Shown here: positions 1 through 12,256 of the stretch, piece after piece
Numbering within the stretch: the stretch's first letter is position 1
Layout of the letters: each line of letters starts with the position of its first letter
NCBI RefSeq assembly: GCF_963678975.1
Contig: NC_089285.1
Location: 5,070,694 to 5,134,693, forward strand
Direction of reading: 5' to 3'
DNA length: 64,000 nt
DNA from: Dysidea avara
Lineage: Eukaryota > Porifera > Demospongiae > Dictyoceratida > Dysideidae
Notes under the pieces: model-generated
What the model was told of the DNA's origin: nothing
What the model saw: only the letters and a program-made list of their open reading frames with translations
The model's database searches: none
Position numbers and translations under genes: made by a program

Positions 1-191
1 CAACATCTATTGTAAACCATGGATTATCAGCAGCATGAATTGAAGCCATGTTGTTTACGCAATGTGGTCAGACACTAGAATTATGGCTCTCACAAATAGT
101 TTCAAATTTTAACAAGACTAATCCTGACCCCACCCAACTTTAGGCTTTGCGTGGAAAGGAAATATGGTATATAGAAACTATAATATTCATA

Positions 192-514
192 GCAATGAAT
201 AATCTCTGGTATCAGTGCAATCAGTTAATTACCGCTATTAATGATTTTGCTGAATGTCTAAATGAAGGAGGCCATGTGATGTTTTAACTCTTGACTTTAG
301 CAAAGCTTTTGATAAAGTCCCACATGCCTGGCAATATCAGAAACTCTTCCTTTATGGAATTTATGGACCAATATTAACTTGGCTCCAAGCTTTTTTAACC
401 AGATCCCAGCGTGTCATTGTAGTTAACATGAAAAATCTTGCAACTCATGTACTTTCAGGTGTGCCACAAGGAACAGTGTTAGCCCCCCTTTTAATTCTGT
501 ATATCAATGATCTC
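192..514 (+). pseudogene. LINE reverse transcriptase fragment, N-terminal half of RT domain
   Basis: Conceptual translation gives the non-LTR retrotransposon RT signature: LDFSKAFDKVPH (about 293-328), then SGVPQGTVLAPL and YINDL (about 457-513), the fingers/palm blocks that precede the catalytic ADD motif. The reading frame is broken (a TAA in the GGHVMF* stretch near 288). The ADD block that should follow YINDL is missing because a TTAA-type MITE begins at about 515. RT resumes at 1,801. The order of blocks is that of Jockey/CR1/L2-like elements; clade not assigned. Dead relic. Confidence 0.85.
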
Positions 515-1796
515 CAGTGCTCTGTACAGTTCGTACAAGACTTATAGTCTGTTTTGCACTAAAAGAAATATTATGATCACTTAATTAGTCTGTGACATGT
601 TGACGCATTTTAGTACCTGTAAATCAGGTATTCCATAGCGACAAGCACACGCATCTTGCTATTCTACACCCTCTCATTTAAATTAAAACTACTCCATCAT
701 TTTTAATCCAATAGACATGAAATTTTCACAAAAGCTACTTTAGTAATTTTACCAAAGAAGAGCGTTTGCCATTTTGAAATAGCAAGTTCAGATGATGAAT
801 ACCGTGGAAGTAAAGAAAAGGATTTCTGGGAGTGTCAACCCGAAAGACTAATATGTGACCCTATTTTGGAAAACCATACATTTGGGCACATGCAAAATTT
901 GTGGGAATGCTCAATTGAAAATTTCATCGATTTTTTTAATTAACTTTTTTTTGCATATTCTGATAAAGCAACTTATTAAACCTTCTTGCTGTGAAAAAAT
1001 TTTCACATCCACAGCTTCTTTATTCTAGGAGATATACTCAATTATATCAGGCCATGTAGTAGTTTCACGATGCGTGGGACAGCAATTAACTACAAATGGG
1101 TTGATTTGTTCATTCCCAAAACCAAACATTTTCTTGTCTTTAGCCTAGGGACAATAATACAAGTGATTTAATTGAGGAAAAGCACAAAGAACACATGATT
1201 AAACTCTCAAGGATCTGTTTTCATCCATTTTAGATTGTGAGAAAGGAGATCTTTGTCAACAAAGTGATTTGATTTGATTTGTCATCAATTTGTCACACCT
1301 GATCACTATACACTTCTATTATATAAACTGATTGAAAAGTTAGTTTGTTATGTATTAGATAGTAAATTAGCCATATCTTTGGAATGCTTCAATGTATCAA
1401 CACAAAATTTTCACACAAGGTAGATAACCACTCAGTGCTTCATTGTACTATAAAAAAGAAAATTGGACTATGTGCCCAAATGCATGGTTTTTCAAAATAG
1501 GGTCACATAATTATGTGATGATTGAGAAGCTAAAAGACAAAAATAAAAATGCACAGCTGTTTAGCATAGTATATCATAAAAGTATCAAGGCTCTTGTGTG
1601 TAAACTGTAGGACTAGTTCTAGTATAAAGGGAAAACTGTAGCTCAGCAATTCAAGTTTAGCAGTTGGGGTTTGGACTAAACTGTGTACTAGTGTTATCCA
1701 GTAAAAAAGTACAGAACATTTGCTAAAACCATTTGCAAGTTATAGAACAAATTAAATTTTATGGGAAGCCATATAAGTGAACTGTACTGAGCACCC
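515..1796. mobile_element. TTAA-flanked (piggyBac-like) MITE, copy 1, with a nested MITE
   Basis: Homologous along its length to the element at 12,257-13,077: shared blocks include the flank of AAAGAGCGTTTG, the GGACTAGTTCTAGT region and the right end CTGTACTGAGCACCC followed by TTAA (1,797-1,800). Left end GTGCTCTGTACAGTT matches copy 2, but the left TTAA has decayed. It interrupts the LINE RT between the YINDL block and the later KYLGVLID block. A second MITE (855-1,506) sits inside it. No transposase ORF; class inferred from the TTAA duplication of copy 2. Confidence 0.75.
855..1506. mobile_element. GTGACC-ended MITE, nested
   Basis: Terminal inverted repeats: 855-890 reads GTGACCCTATTTTGGAAAAC and onward, matching in reverse 1,470-1,506. 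The homologous host element at 12,257-13,077 lacks this block, so 12,7xx is the empty site. Flanking bases ATAT/ATAA are close to a 4-bp AT-rich duplication as seen for the other GTGACC elements in the window. No coding capacity. Confidence 0.8.
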
Positions 1797-1800
1797 TTAA

Positions 1801-2520
1801 ATGGTAATTGCCTTTCGACCCTTCAAAATGCAAATTTTTACTTATTACAAATAAAAAGAGCCCAATAACTCATACTTACTTTATCGCAAAAATCCCCCTA
1901 TCAAGGAAGTTACAACCACCAAATACCTTGGAGTATTAATTGACAGTAAGCTTACATGGAACAACCACATACAGTCTGTTGCTCTTAAAACTGCCCAAGT
2001 AAATGGTTTCCTGCATCGTAATCTAAGACAATGTCCCTCAAATATTAAAGCGATATGTTTCAAGTCAATGGTTCATCCAATCCTTGAACTATATGCTTCC
2101 TCCGTATAGGCCCCCCACACTAATGTTAACATTCAGAGACTAGAAGCTGTACAAAGACGTGCAGCCAGATTCTGCTTCAACAAATTTTCTCCATACTCCA
2201 GTGTGACCAACATGTTAGAGTTTTTAAGATCTATAGAACCTCCAAACCAGAAGGAACATAGCCAAACTCATTATTATGTATAAAATAATCAATAGAAATT
2301 TACACATCTCTCCAACTCACTGATCCCCAATCAACGTGATTCAAGAGAATACTTTACCCAATTATAAACTGGCATATAAATTGTTCCTTTTCCCCCTCCA
2401 CTGTTAAGTCATGGAACTCGCTCCCCCCCCATTGTAATTAACTCCCCTACACTTGATCAATTTTGTAATATGATTAATACCTGTGCGTTATAATCTCTTT
2501 TGATTTCTGCACAGCAATAA
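1801..2520 (+). pseudogene. LINE reverse transcriptase fragment, C-terminal part and 3' end
   Basis: Continuation of the RT relic after the MITE. Translation gives PSKCKFLLITNKK (about 1,823-1,861), TTTKYLGVLIDSKLTWNNHI (about 1,915-1,972) and IQRLEAVQRRAARF (about 2,132-2,173), the thumb and post-RT blocks of non-LTR elements. A stop interrupts the segment near 2,107 and frame is lost after about 2,240. The 3' tail fades out near 2,500 (AATAAATATTCG at 2,515). Confidence 0.85.
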
Positions 2521-2861
2521 ATATTCGTTATGTCTGAGTCTCTGAGAGCTATCCTCATGGGCGTGCGTCTGCTTTGTGATCATGTGATGTAAGAATCCAC
2601 GTGATGCTACAATGTGCGATTTCGGGCGCGATGAAGACAGCTGGGCAGTGCGCTGATTTGGCAGACGTCGAGAACATGAAATACAGGTATTGTAGTGTTA
2701 CATGTGTGTACTCTCGAGACAGCAGGCAACGTGGGAAAGGCGCTAGGCCTATGACAGGAAATAGTACTACACGGGTACTTTGCAAGTTTAATCCTGTGAC
2801 CTTGATCACACTTAGAAGTTCTAATGGAAAATCGAAACCCATAATATAACACCATTTTCAC
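2521..2861. other. Unclassified spacer
   Basis: Short overlapping ORFs on both strands (82-95 codons) with no recognisable motif; none is supported as a gene. The last nine bases (2,853-2,861, CATTTTCAC) are the target duplicated by the next element. Confidence 0.4.
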
Positions 2862-3372
2862 TAGTCTGGCGGCGCCCGCCCCTTCGCATAGAGTAAGGGT
2901 CTGGTATGCTTAGTATAGTGGAGTTGTACCGGATTACCAAAAACTGGTGCAACCAATCAGAACGTTCCACGTTTAATCAGCGCATTTTTGTTTATGTTAC
3001 ATCAGAAGAATGAATCAAATGCCCTAACAGTACTGAAAGAAATAAAAGGAGTTAGCTAATAAAGAACAAAGAGAAGAAAAGTGTTATTTCGGGAAGGGCT
3101 TTTCGCCTTGTTTGATACGCGAAAAATCCGGGTTACGCTCTGATTTCCTAGGTAGGGAGACATGTCTATTCTATAAAAGTAGACCAATCCACTTTCGCCT
3201 GTGTAAAGGCGAAGGAAGTTCAATATCACTGCCACAATTTTGAGTGAGGCACTTCCGTTAAGACCATTTTCGTTACGTCATTACATTCAAATTAAATTCC
3301 TCCAGAACAACTCAGTGATACTAAGCAAACCAGACCCTTACTCCATGCGAAGGGGCGGGCGCCGCCAGACTA
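2862..3372. mobile_element. TAGTCT-ended inverted-repeat element, 511 bp, 9-bp TSD
   Basis: Near-perfect terminal inverted repeats of at least 45 bp (start TAGTCTGGCGGCGCCCGCC; the right end is its reverse complement). Flanked by the perfect 9-bp duplication CATTTTCAC at 2,853-2,861 and 3,373-3,381. No transposase. Nine-bp duplications with long TIRs suggest a Mutator-like non-autonomous element, by analogy only. Confidence 0.92.
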
Positions 3373-3497
3373 CATTTTCACATGGACACCCAAAAGTGCA
3401 TGGGGCTTGAATAACCCACTCCACGAGAAGCTATGTAAATACGCGCGAGTTAGCTGTTTTAAATACTGAAAACTTACCCTTGAACTTACCAGAGGTC

Positions 3498-3945
3498 TAG
3501 TCTCGCGTGGCCAGACCGCTTTTTTCCGTATATTGGGTGGGGAAAAAAGGGTCTGGTGCAACTCCAATAGCTGTTTACTTCTGAGCTGTCCCCACATTCC
3601 GGGGAAGATAATTGAATAACATTGGTCACAAAGGAGGTGCCATGACATCAGTAAAACTATGAAGTATTCCTACACTCCTGCTCCAGTTGTGAGTCTTGTT
3701 ACACGATGAGGATTAACTTTCAAGACGCTATAAAAGAGACATCGGAGCAAATTAAGATTCGTTAAAGGATAAACAGATCTCTAGTTAACTTACTGACGTC
3801 ATGGCACCTCCTTTGTGACCAATGTTATTCAATTAGCGTCCCCGGAATGTGGGGACGGCTCAGAAGTAAACAGCTATTGGAGTTGCACCAGACCCTTTTT
3901 TCCCCACCCAATATACGGAAAAAGCGGTCTGGCCACGCGAGACTA
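3498..3945. mobile_element. TAGTCT-ended foldback element, 448 bp, 9-bp TSD
   Basis: Arms of about 150 bp (3,498-3,650 against 3,790-3,945) are almost perfect reverse complements, starting TAGTCTCGCGTGGCCAGACC. Flanked by the perfect 9-bp duplication CCAGAGGTC (3,489-3,497 and 3,946-3,954). Same family ends and the same AAAAAAGGGTCTGGT block as the element at 52,134-52,516. Confidence 0.93.
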
Positions 3946-3954
3946 CCAGAGGTC

Positions 3955-5060
3955 CTTGGCAGAAAATAATAAATAGTGCTACACCATATCAAATACACTA
4001 AACTATTAGAATCTCTGAGACAAACAGCTGCTTAACAGTGTTGGTAGGAGCATGTATTAAAATCTGTGGATGCTGTCACTGCTGATTGTCTTGGTGGTGT
4101 AATCGACCACCATTGGTATTGACTCTTGTAACAATGCTGTGATCATCATTCAGCTAACAATTGACCAATTAGCTTGGTCTGAAATTATAAAATGCTATTA
4201 AAGAACTACTGGTACAAGATCAGTCACCATATTAGATAACTGATATCAGATCAGTACAATATCGATAGATCGGTAATGAATTTCCTAGATTGGATTGGTA
4301 TCGGTAAAGCTTAGAAAAGTTGAATCGGTACATCTCTAATGAATGTGTCTGCATTTATGGGTTCCCACACTCATCATATTTAATTCAGTCTTGCATAGCT
4401 TCAAGTACACAAAAAAAAACGGAATTTTCAACTACCAGGTGCCATGCAGCTAGCTAACTCATCTGAAATTAACCGAATATGTATTACTATTTTATTATGT
4501 TGTGCAACAACACATAATTAATTCTAAAGGTAAATAACTTGCAGTAATAAACAAACATAACAACACACATAAGAGAATGTGTATACTATTACTTAAAGAT
4601 AAAGATTCATTAATTCTCGGATTTCATAATTCATGAAGTTTTTGTAATTCTTCAATTGCATTGCTATGCACTGCTAAGGAAGCGCTTGTTAAACAAACCA
4701 CTTTTAACAACATATGCACAGAAGTATCTTCTAAACTGTTTTATAGTTTGACTATAGTGTTTTTCCCCACAAATTCTTTCGACAAAGCCTCAAAGCTGCT
4801 CTTCATTTTTGTTCATGTACGTGGGGATAAGCCCCCTTTCCAATTCGAAGGGATTGTATAAGTTGAGCTGAATCCTGAGAAACAGCTAAAAATTAAAAGT
4901 GAGTTTTTTCTCAACAGAGTTAACATTTTAGCCAACCAGATGATTAGTGGTAACAGCAAAGGTGTCAACAACAGACACACACTGTTTGGCTCCACTACAA
5001 GGCAAGGGCTGTAATGGACACTGTACTTATATGGCTTTCCCATAGGAAATGTATTGTGAA
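3955..5060. other. Gene-free spacer with decayed repeat
   Basis: No supported gene. 4,240-4,340 contains iterated ATCGGTA/GATCGGT words like the subterminal repeats of the hAT-type MITEs at 26,781 and 43,162, probably a degraded relative. Short ORFs at 4,661-5,043 look random. Confidence 0.4.
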
Positions 5061-5435
5061 AATCTGAGTGAAGTGTGTTTATGCTGGACTGGGATTATCA
5101 TGTCATGTGTTTAGTTGTAAACATGTCCACATTTTGTGGGGAGTCTCAGTGATGTTCCTGTTAGACTATTACTACAGCTATAAGTTCATACTATGAACTT
5201 GTATGATAAAGAGCACTTCATGTTCCTGTTGTTACACACAGGTCACAGTGAGGCTGTCATAGCAGTATCATTTAGTCCTGATAGAAGGTGAGTATGTGTA
5301 TAAAGACCTTATGAAATGTCGGAAGTTTATGTAGATGTGTGTACTAGCGTGTTAGTGATTGTAATTACAGTCCAGCTCCATTCTCAGTATTACAATTGGG
5401 TTCTTTTGAACCAATTGCTGTAAAGTACAAGTTTT

Positions 5436-5440
<5 letters not shown>

Positions 5441-5488
<48 letters not shown>
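5441..5488. repeat. (GT)n microsatellite
   Basis: 24 uninterrupted GT units in the intron before the LASGSGD exon of copy A; copy B has a shorter, imperfect version at 28,690-28,725. Confidence 0.97.
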
Positions 5489-5489
<1 letters not shown>

Positions 5490-7632
5490 CATATAACTTG
5501 TCATTATGTTGTACAGGGGTCTAGCTAGTGGATCAGGTGACTGTACTGTTAGATTATGGGATACCAGTACTGAGACTCCTCATCATGTTTGTAAAGGTGT
5601 GTATAGTATAGTGTGTACTGTGTACATGTGTTGAAGATACAGATCACATGGTAGACACTGTGTATAACAAGGATACAATCATATAATAGTCTCCATAACT
5701 GTATAATACAAATCTTTAATGTACAATAGTATATACAAACAGTTCAGTTATCACATGTCTCTTATGAGTCTTCAGTGTCCTACCAAGTCTCTGAACTGTC
5801 TTGACAACTTGTCCAGTAGACACGTGATGTAGTCTAGTTGTGGAGGAGATGATGTCCAATGTATAATGAGTTGACTGTGTCTGAGCTGACTCATAAGTAA
5901 ACAGGAGAGTTCTCCAGTCTTGTTCCATCATGGTATTCTGTGTATCGGGGATGCATTCTTTTGATATGGACTTAACAGTTAGCAGTGTCTATACTCAGTA
6001 GTACAGTTGAGAGCCTTTTCATTTCTGTAACAATCCAAAGTGCTGTCTATTGTGCATCTAGCTTCTTCATTGCTAGAAGGACTTGTTGTCCAGGGTTAGC
6101 TGGGTATACTCTTTCTCTTTTATGATTAGAGTGTTTCTGCTGATCTGACACGTGACATATACTACGTATCTCATTTTACTAGAAGGAGTTTCTCCTCACT
6201 GTAGTCAGATTGATAGACCAGTACTGGTTAGTTAGGCACTGACAGTTACGTGTAAACAGGATCTCATAAAGAGGACAGTTCAGTAGTGACATGTTTGGTA
6301 TGTAGTTACATGAGCAGTAGGAGCTGTGATTGTTCCTCCTGTTCCACAATCAATAACTGACTATTGTTGAGTAGTGGAAGACTTGACTTTGTGACAAAAG
6401 ATGGACTAGTATAGTCAGCTACGATCATCATCGTCTGTATTGGTTGAAGGGACTTAACCACTCTGTGCAACAGTTTGTTGTATTGACTACCAAAAGCATG
6501 TGATACCTCTAAAATGCTGCTAAAGCATTAGGCCATTTGGACAGGGAATCAGCTTATTGGTTTGGTCTGCCAGTAGGATGAACAATATTTGGAAGTTATA
6601 TACATGAAGTTCTAAGGGCAGATGTTGTGATCAAGCCCTGCTAGACTTTGATGACCCAAGTATTTGTAATGTACAAATGGTCAGGTAATACCTACCTAAT
6701 TTTCACAGTGGCCCTTATCATTGCCAGACACTGTTTTGTAGCTTTGTGTTGCTCAGCTTGCATACTCAACAACATTAGGTTGTTGACAGGACAGCCCCAA
6801 GTCCCACATCTGAGGCATCTGTAGGTAATGTAAATGTGTCACCACAAGCAATTATAATAGTGATTACTTTAGACCATTAATCTGTCATGTTCAACTGCCC
6901 ACTTGTGGGGCCATGCCAGCAAATCTAGCACAAATATACTGGTAGAATTAGCTAGACCAATAAATGATCTGAGCATTTATAAAGTACTGGAATTGCCTTC
7001 TGGCATTAACTGTTGTTTGAGTATTTGAATTCCAGGTGTGAGACAGTTTTTTTTTTTTTCAGATAAAACTGACTGTAGAGGGTGGTCCATAAATCCAATT
7101 TGATGAGAGATCATTAGCATGTGAGGCTGAAAAACTACCAATTGTTGACATACTATCAACACAGTCCTTGTGTGATCTCTTAACACTTCGTCTTGTCTCC
7201 TATGGCATGTTTGTGGATCAGTGTGAACTCCCATAATCTCAGTGCCAGGGCTGAATTTCATCTTCTCAGTGGAGTCCTTGTGCTTATAAGTAACTGCTGA
7301 AATATAAGCACTGTGGTTCACAATTAATTCCTACAATGGTCACATCAAAGGTATCATTTTAGGTGTTCATATTGTTGTTGAAATGTGCTTGTATAGCTAA
7401 CACAATTGAGTGGTACCTTATTGTAGTGTACATACTAAAAGGTTGATGTAGTATCTTATCTTTCTCTCTTGCTCTACATACATGTAGCTCACTCCCATTG
7501 GATCCTCAGTATTGCCTGGTCACCAGATGGGAAGAAGATTGCATCAGGATGTAAAGCTGGCAAGGTGAGTGAAATGTGTGAAGTTGTCCACCCCATTTCC
7601 CTCTACCACCCTTAATAATACTCTTACTACTC

Positions 7633-8347
7633 CAGTAGAACCTGTCTAAAGTGGTCACCTTCAGGCCAGAGATATTTGGTCTTTATAGAGAGGTGGCTGC
7701 CTAACTCACTATCATATCTCTATAAAGCAACCATAGGCCACAAACCAAGGTTTGGCCTTTATACAAAAGTTCCTGGGATTGTAGCTATCCTCACACATGT
7801 CTACACTTCAATCCATTACTTACATAACAGGCATAAACAAAGTAGTAGAAAGGATCACCAACAAGAGCGAGAAGCCACTGTATGGAGACATTATCACTAG
7901 GTGCTTCGCTACAAAACCAGTGAAGGAAAGGGTGTGGTTTAACCTTTATTTTAGACTGGAAAGGCAGTTACCTGGTAACTACACAATTGTAAACTCTGAA
8001 GTAAATTCAGGAAATTAACATATCGTGAGGTGAGCTTTAATTAGAATCACATGAAGAGACAAAGCCATAGAGTGGCTACAAGCTTATCTATACTGAACAC
8101 AACTGTGAGTATAAAATGTTATAGAAGTATAAAGTAGTATAACTGGTTTACTCACCATTATGGCTGTTGCTGGCTGCTTTGTGAGAGGCTTTTGTGTAAT
8201 GAAGTGCTGTTTTACGTGTTATAGAGGTGACCGCTTAATGCAAACTATTTCTGTACAAACTGTTTAGGAATCGGTTGGGACCATAGTCACGTGGTCATTT
8301 TGCTGAGGTGACCGCCCAACTCAGGTGATCGTTGAGAGGTTCCACTG
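7633..8347. mobile_element. CAGTRGAACCT-ended MITE in intron 3 of NLE1 copy A
   Basis: Ends CAGTAGAACCTGTC and its relaxed reverse complement GAGAGGTTCCACTG. The copy B intron (32,085-32,125) reads straight through without it, giving a clean empty site. Contains inner GGTCACC/GGTGACC words near both ends. No ORF of note. Target duplication is unclear. The TIR type resembles Tc1/mariner-pogo MITEs. Confidence 0.8.
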
Positions 8348-9097
8348 TACTACACAGTTATACACAGTATGTTAATACCCTACTACACAATGTGAGACAT
8401 ATCCAATCCTTATGTGAAAATTTCCCTTCTACACACCATGATACAATTGTTATATCTGTTTATCATACAATTTACAGGTGTGTATATGAGACTCAGTAAC
8501 TGGTAAACAATTGGGGAAATCCCTAGCTGGCCACAGACAGTGGATAACATGGTTGTCATGGAGACCAATGCATCAGTAAGCAAAATTAATAAGCTCATAT
8601 GCAGACCATGTGTAGATGTTCTGCATATAGTTGTGAGACTGAATTGTATGGGACTTGTAAATGTGAAGTCAAACTGTTGGAAATGATCAGTGTGGACTTA
8701 GCTTTTACCTCCATTAGCTTTTATTGTAATGCCAATGGAAAGTATAGTCAATTAGCTACAGCCTGTACTTGCGGAAGCTACATAGGCCTAACAACCACTG
8801 TATCATTTTTTTGCAGAAGCTGTACAAGCTTTATGCTTGCTTTCAACTTTTGGTCCTTGTGTACATTTATCATCATTTGTGTTAGTAGTTATAACACTTT
8901 GTGTACAGCAATCATAACAGCCTGTGCTTGTATACACTATATTTTGCATTGATTGTTACAAAATATTTTATGGTACATAATTCCTGGCAGGGATCCTGAC
9001 TGTCGTCTGTTGGCCAGCTCATATAAGGTCAGTGTCAGAACGCAATAACTCAAGATTGTATAGTACACAATGAATAGTATACTGTATGTATTATTAG

Positions 9098-9503
9098 TAG
9101 TGTATTTACTCTGCACTATAGTATAGTAGTGTATGTACTCCACACTATAGGATAGTAGTGTATGTACTCCACACTATAGGATAGTAGTGTATGTACTCCA
9201 CACTATAGGATGGTAGTGTATGTACTCCACACTATAGGATGGTAGTGTATGTACTCCACACTATAGGATGGTAGTGTATGTACTCCACACTATAGTATAG
9301 TAGTGTATGTACTCCACACTATAGGATAGTAGTGTATGTACTCCACACTATAGGATAGTAGTGTATGTACTCCACACTATAGGATAGTAGTGTATGTACT
9401 CCACACTATAGGATGGTAGTGTATGTACTCCACACTATAGGATGGTAGTGTATGTACTCCACACTATAGGATGGTAGTGTATGTACTCCACACTATAGGA
9501 TAG
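9098..9503 (+). repeat. 29-bp minisatellite, 14 units, abutting a splice acceptor
   Basis: Unit TAGTGTATGTACTCCACACT followed by ATAGGATAG or ATAGGATGG; 406 bp divided by 29 gives exactly 14. The last unit contains the 3' splice site CACTATAG|GATAGTACAG of the exon starting at 9,499, so every unit is a near-copy of that acceptor. Confidence 0.95.
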
Positions 9504-9654
9504 TACAGTTCACATATGGGATACAAGGCTAGCTCATTCAGTGATGATGTTAACTGGTCACAGTCAGTCAGTGACTTGTGTACGATGGGGAGGAGAGGGA
9601 CTGATATATACCTCATCACAAGATAGGACTGTGAAAGTGTGGAGAGACCGTGAT

Positions 9655-9890
9655 GTGAGTGTAGTGTGTGCGTGTGTAGTGCGTGCATGTGTGTGTGTGT
9701 GTGTGTTGTACTAGTGTATGCATGTGGAGTGTGTGCGTGTGTTTGTGTGTGTTTACGCATGTGTAGTGTGTGTGTGTGTATGTTAGTGCGTGGGGTGTGT
9801 TTGTGTGCATTTGCATGTGTGTGTGTGTGTAGTATGTGTGCATGTGTATGTTTTTGCGTGGGTGTGGGTGTGTGTGTATTATCCATACCC
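9655..9890. repeat. Imperfect (TG)n tract with TGTGCGTGCA variants
   Basis: Low-complexity TG-rich intron sequence right after the donor at 9,655. It produces long Thr/His-rich ORFs on the minus strand that are artefacts. Confidence 0.9.
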
Positions 9891-10840
9891 ACATTACAGA
9901 GTTGACATATTTCCCCTTCCATAGGGAATATTATGTAGGACACTATCAGGACATGGTCACTGGGTTAGTGGTGTATATGTAGTAGTAACTGGATCATGTG
10001 AGTTCCTGTTAAGGTGAAGACACTGTATCTCAACACTGACTATGTGTTAAGGACTGGACCATATGAACCAGCTAATGACAGACTGTCTAAACCAGAAGGT
10101 ATTGTGTAGTAGTTCAACATATGACCTCTCATGTACATCTGTGTTTATTGGTGAAATATCTTGAAGCTATTTTGGCTTGTCATGATGTTAACAGTACTAA
10201 CATTTATTGTATGTGTCAATGAATGCAGAAGACTTCCTTGATTGATATGTAATGATGTTATTTAGCATTACATAATGTGTTGTTAATTTGGATCTCTACA
10301 CAGGTGACCTCCACCAGTTGTCATTAACAAGGTATGACATGAGCACCAGTAATAAGTACGGATGGTACAGTGGTTATTACCATATTAGGAAGTGATCAGT
10401 GAAGAACTACTTGTGTCAGGATCTGATGACTTTACACTGTTCCTATGGCAACCATCCACCAGCAAGAAACCATTGGCTAGAATGACAGGTAGTTACAGTA
10501 CAGTGAAATACAATATTGTTTAAACAGCACTTACTGGAGAACATGTAGTTGACCTTATTATATACACTAACCTAAAATTTCCCATTTGGAGGGTCACAGT
10601 TGGCCATAAAAGTAGGTGTGGTCACGTGTCAGTGCATCTAGTAAGAAAGTGACCTTAGTAATGATGTCTAGTGTTTTAAAGTGTGCATTGTAGTTCCATG
10701 TTGTATCACAAACCTTCTCCCAATACAAAGTGTGCCTTCCAGCTAAGATACACTAGGTGTCATGTTTGGTTGTGCAGTCATTCATGGCAATAATATTATA
10801 TCACAAATAACAGTATATCATCACTTTGAAAATTTTACGT

Positions 10841-11381
10841 AGTATTTCCTTTGATGTCTGAGGTTACTAAATCCAATAGAAACCTGTGGTGGGGTTACTA
10901 AATAGTTAGTAACTTGTCATCTTGCTGGTGGTTGTTTACTACTGTACATTCATCAAATGAAAATCGGCAAAGCCAAAAAACAGATTAATGGAAGCACCCA
11001 TGACTTGGTCACCTTTCATGTAGTAGTGATGTCTGGTTGGGATTTTCCAAATAAGGTGACACCATCATGTGGTAGTGTATCAGTTACCAAAAACTTTACA
11101 AATCTTTCATTAAAGGGGATATTTGGAATCTAAATTAAAGCTTTCATTTGGAGTTTCTTGTCATTTGATTCACCAGTGAAATCATCAAATATTTTCTTCG
11201 TGTCTGTATAGGCCACTAACTCATTACTCTCTATTGATGTGTGATAATATCGGTTAATCAATTATATCATGTATATCATGATTGAGATTAACAAAAAGCT
11301 TATATCATGATATGATAACACATGTGCATGTGTTATAACCACGTTTTGTAAAATGGCTTCCAACTTAGTACTGCTCCCTAC
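10841..11381. other. Gene-free spacer
   Basis: Sequence after the right breakpoint of duplication copy A. Contains an AT-rich palindromic patch TATATCATGTATATCATGAT near 11,264. No gene supported. Confidence 0.4.
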
Positions 11382-11389
11382 TGGAAATA

Positions 11390-11822
11390 GTGGCGGATAC
11401 AGGGGGGTTGCAATGGTTTCAGCTGAAACCCCCACCGAAAAAGTGCGTGCACCCTTACGATTTGTGAGTGATAAAGTCACCAACAGTTATGCATAGTGTG
11501 TCACATGGGACCTTTTCTACTCGTACTTTTACCTTTGAGATCGTTAAATATGGTATTATGGCGTTGAAGCGTATTAACCACCCCTAAAATTAATTATCAT
11601 TTTAGTGCTGTTTTGCTTCAAAACTTTCCGCGAAGGCTTGGATCAACTGTGAAACAATGTTTTGGAGTGATTTTTATGATTCACTATAGATCTATGTAGC
11701 TATACGCCACTGAGCTATAAGACTGAGTTATCAACCTCAGCTGGACTATTGCTGGTGAGATCACAGTTATTGAAAACTTCCTGAACCTGAAACCCCCTCT
11801 GAAAATTCCTAGATTTGCCACT
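11390..11822. mobile_element. hAT-type MITE (GTGGCGGAT ends)
   Basis: Left end GTGGCGGATACAGGGG, right end TAGATTTGCCACT, relaxed inverted repeats continuing into GGTTTCAG-type sequence. Flanks TGGAAATA (11,382-11,389) and GGGAAATA (11,823-11,830) match at 7 of 8 positions, the duplication length of hAT elements. The CAGTGGCGGATC terminus is common among animal hAT elements. Confidence 0.75.
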
Positions 11823-12101
11823 GGGAAATAGCAAAGTTTGACGTTATTTGGTTTCAGAAGTGATGAAAATGGGAAAATAATGGACAGGAGAGGAGTGATC
11901 TGCTAGCTAGGTTTACTCACAGACTTTACCATACTTGGGAAATACAACGAATCTAACTTACATCTTACGATGAAGAGTAGCGCTTATTAGTAGGTCAGCT
12001 CTGTCTCCGTCAACTTCCAAGTCTAAGAAAAAGGAACACTGTATTTCACAAAAAGTCTCTACACTTGAGGTTGCCAGCATTTTAAGCATTGTGAGGAGTC
12101 G

Positions 12102-12256
12102 GTGATGGAATATGAGTGCAAAAACATGGAACCATTGGCTACAGTTGACAGTGTTCTGTTTCTTCGACTGCTGCAGACACTGGATCCAAGGTACAAGCCT
12201 TCTTCTCATGCCCACTTTACTCGAGTATTGTTACCTGCCAAGTACAAAACTGTTAA
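12102..12256 (+). pseudogene. hAT (ZBED-like) transposase fragment 1
   Basis: Translation contains LQTLDPRYKPSSHAHFTRV, the LDPRY-PSR-HF segment found N-terminal to the catalytic domain of hAT/ZBED transposases. It is cut at 12,253-12,256 (TTAA) by the piggyBac-like MITE and resumes at 13,086. Confidence 0.75.

Larger units (their letters stand above)
5242..10488 (+). pseudogene. NLE1: Notchless homolog (NLE1) partial duplicate, copy A
   Basis: Ten exons with GT-AG borders and matching phases are visible: 5,242-5,287; 5,517-5,596; 7,488-7,564; 8,478-8,575; 8,991-9,027; 9,499-9,654; 9,925-9,963; 10,014-10,098; 10,304-about 10,331; 10,389-10,488. They code WD40 repeats such as HSEAVIAVSFSPD, LASGSGDCTVRLWD, HWILSIAWSPDGKKIASG and VSGSDDFTLFLW, all diagnostic of Notchless/Rsa4. 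Broken: in-frame TGA at 8,487-8,489 replaces the Trp of the VCIWD strand; the donor of the exon starting 10,304 is lost by a small deletion compared with copy B; the N-terminal NLE domain and the C-terminal WD repeats are absent. Nearly identical to copy B, so the duplication is recent. Probably not functional; a chimeric transcript cannot be excluded. Confidence 0.88.
5060..10840 (+). repeat. Segmental duplication block, copy A (NLE1 internal exons and introns)
   Basis: Exon and intron sequence is collinear with 27,299-35,040. The left breakpoint is where both copies start AGTGTGTTTATGCTGGACTG (about 5,070 and 27,308), within the intron before the GHSEAV exon. The right breakpoint is after GTAGTATATCATCAC-type sequence near 10,830 and 35,000, just before the exon that codes GHQQLINEV in copy B. 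Copy A thus lacks the 5' exon and the last five exons. Confidence 0.9.

Noticed and set aside
5716..7321. Minus-strand ORFs in the large intron of copy A (for example 6,977-7,321)
   Set aside because: Frames are not preserved in the collinear copy B intron (about 29,830-31,900).
8599..8952. 117-codon Cys-rich ORF between NLE1 exons
   Set aside because: Lies in an intron of copy A; the equivalent intron in copy B has no such frame, and no motif is recognised.
9098..9503. Regular 29-bp repeats resembling a CRISPR array
   Set aside because: Units are contiguous with no spacers, lie in an intron of an animal gene, and vary in number between duplicate copies; it is a minisatellite.
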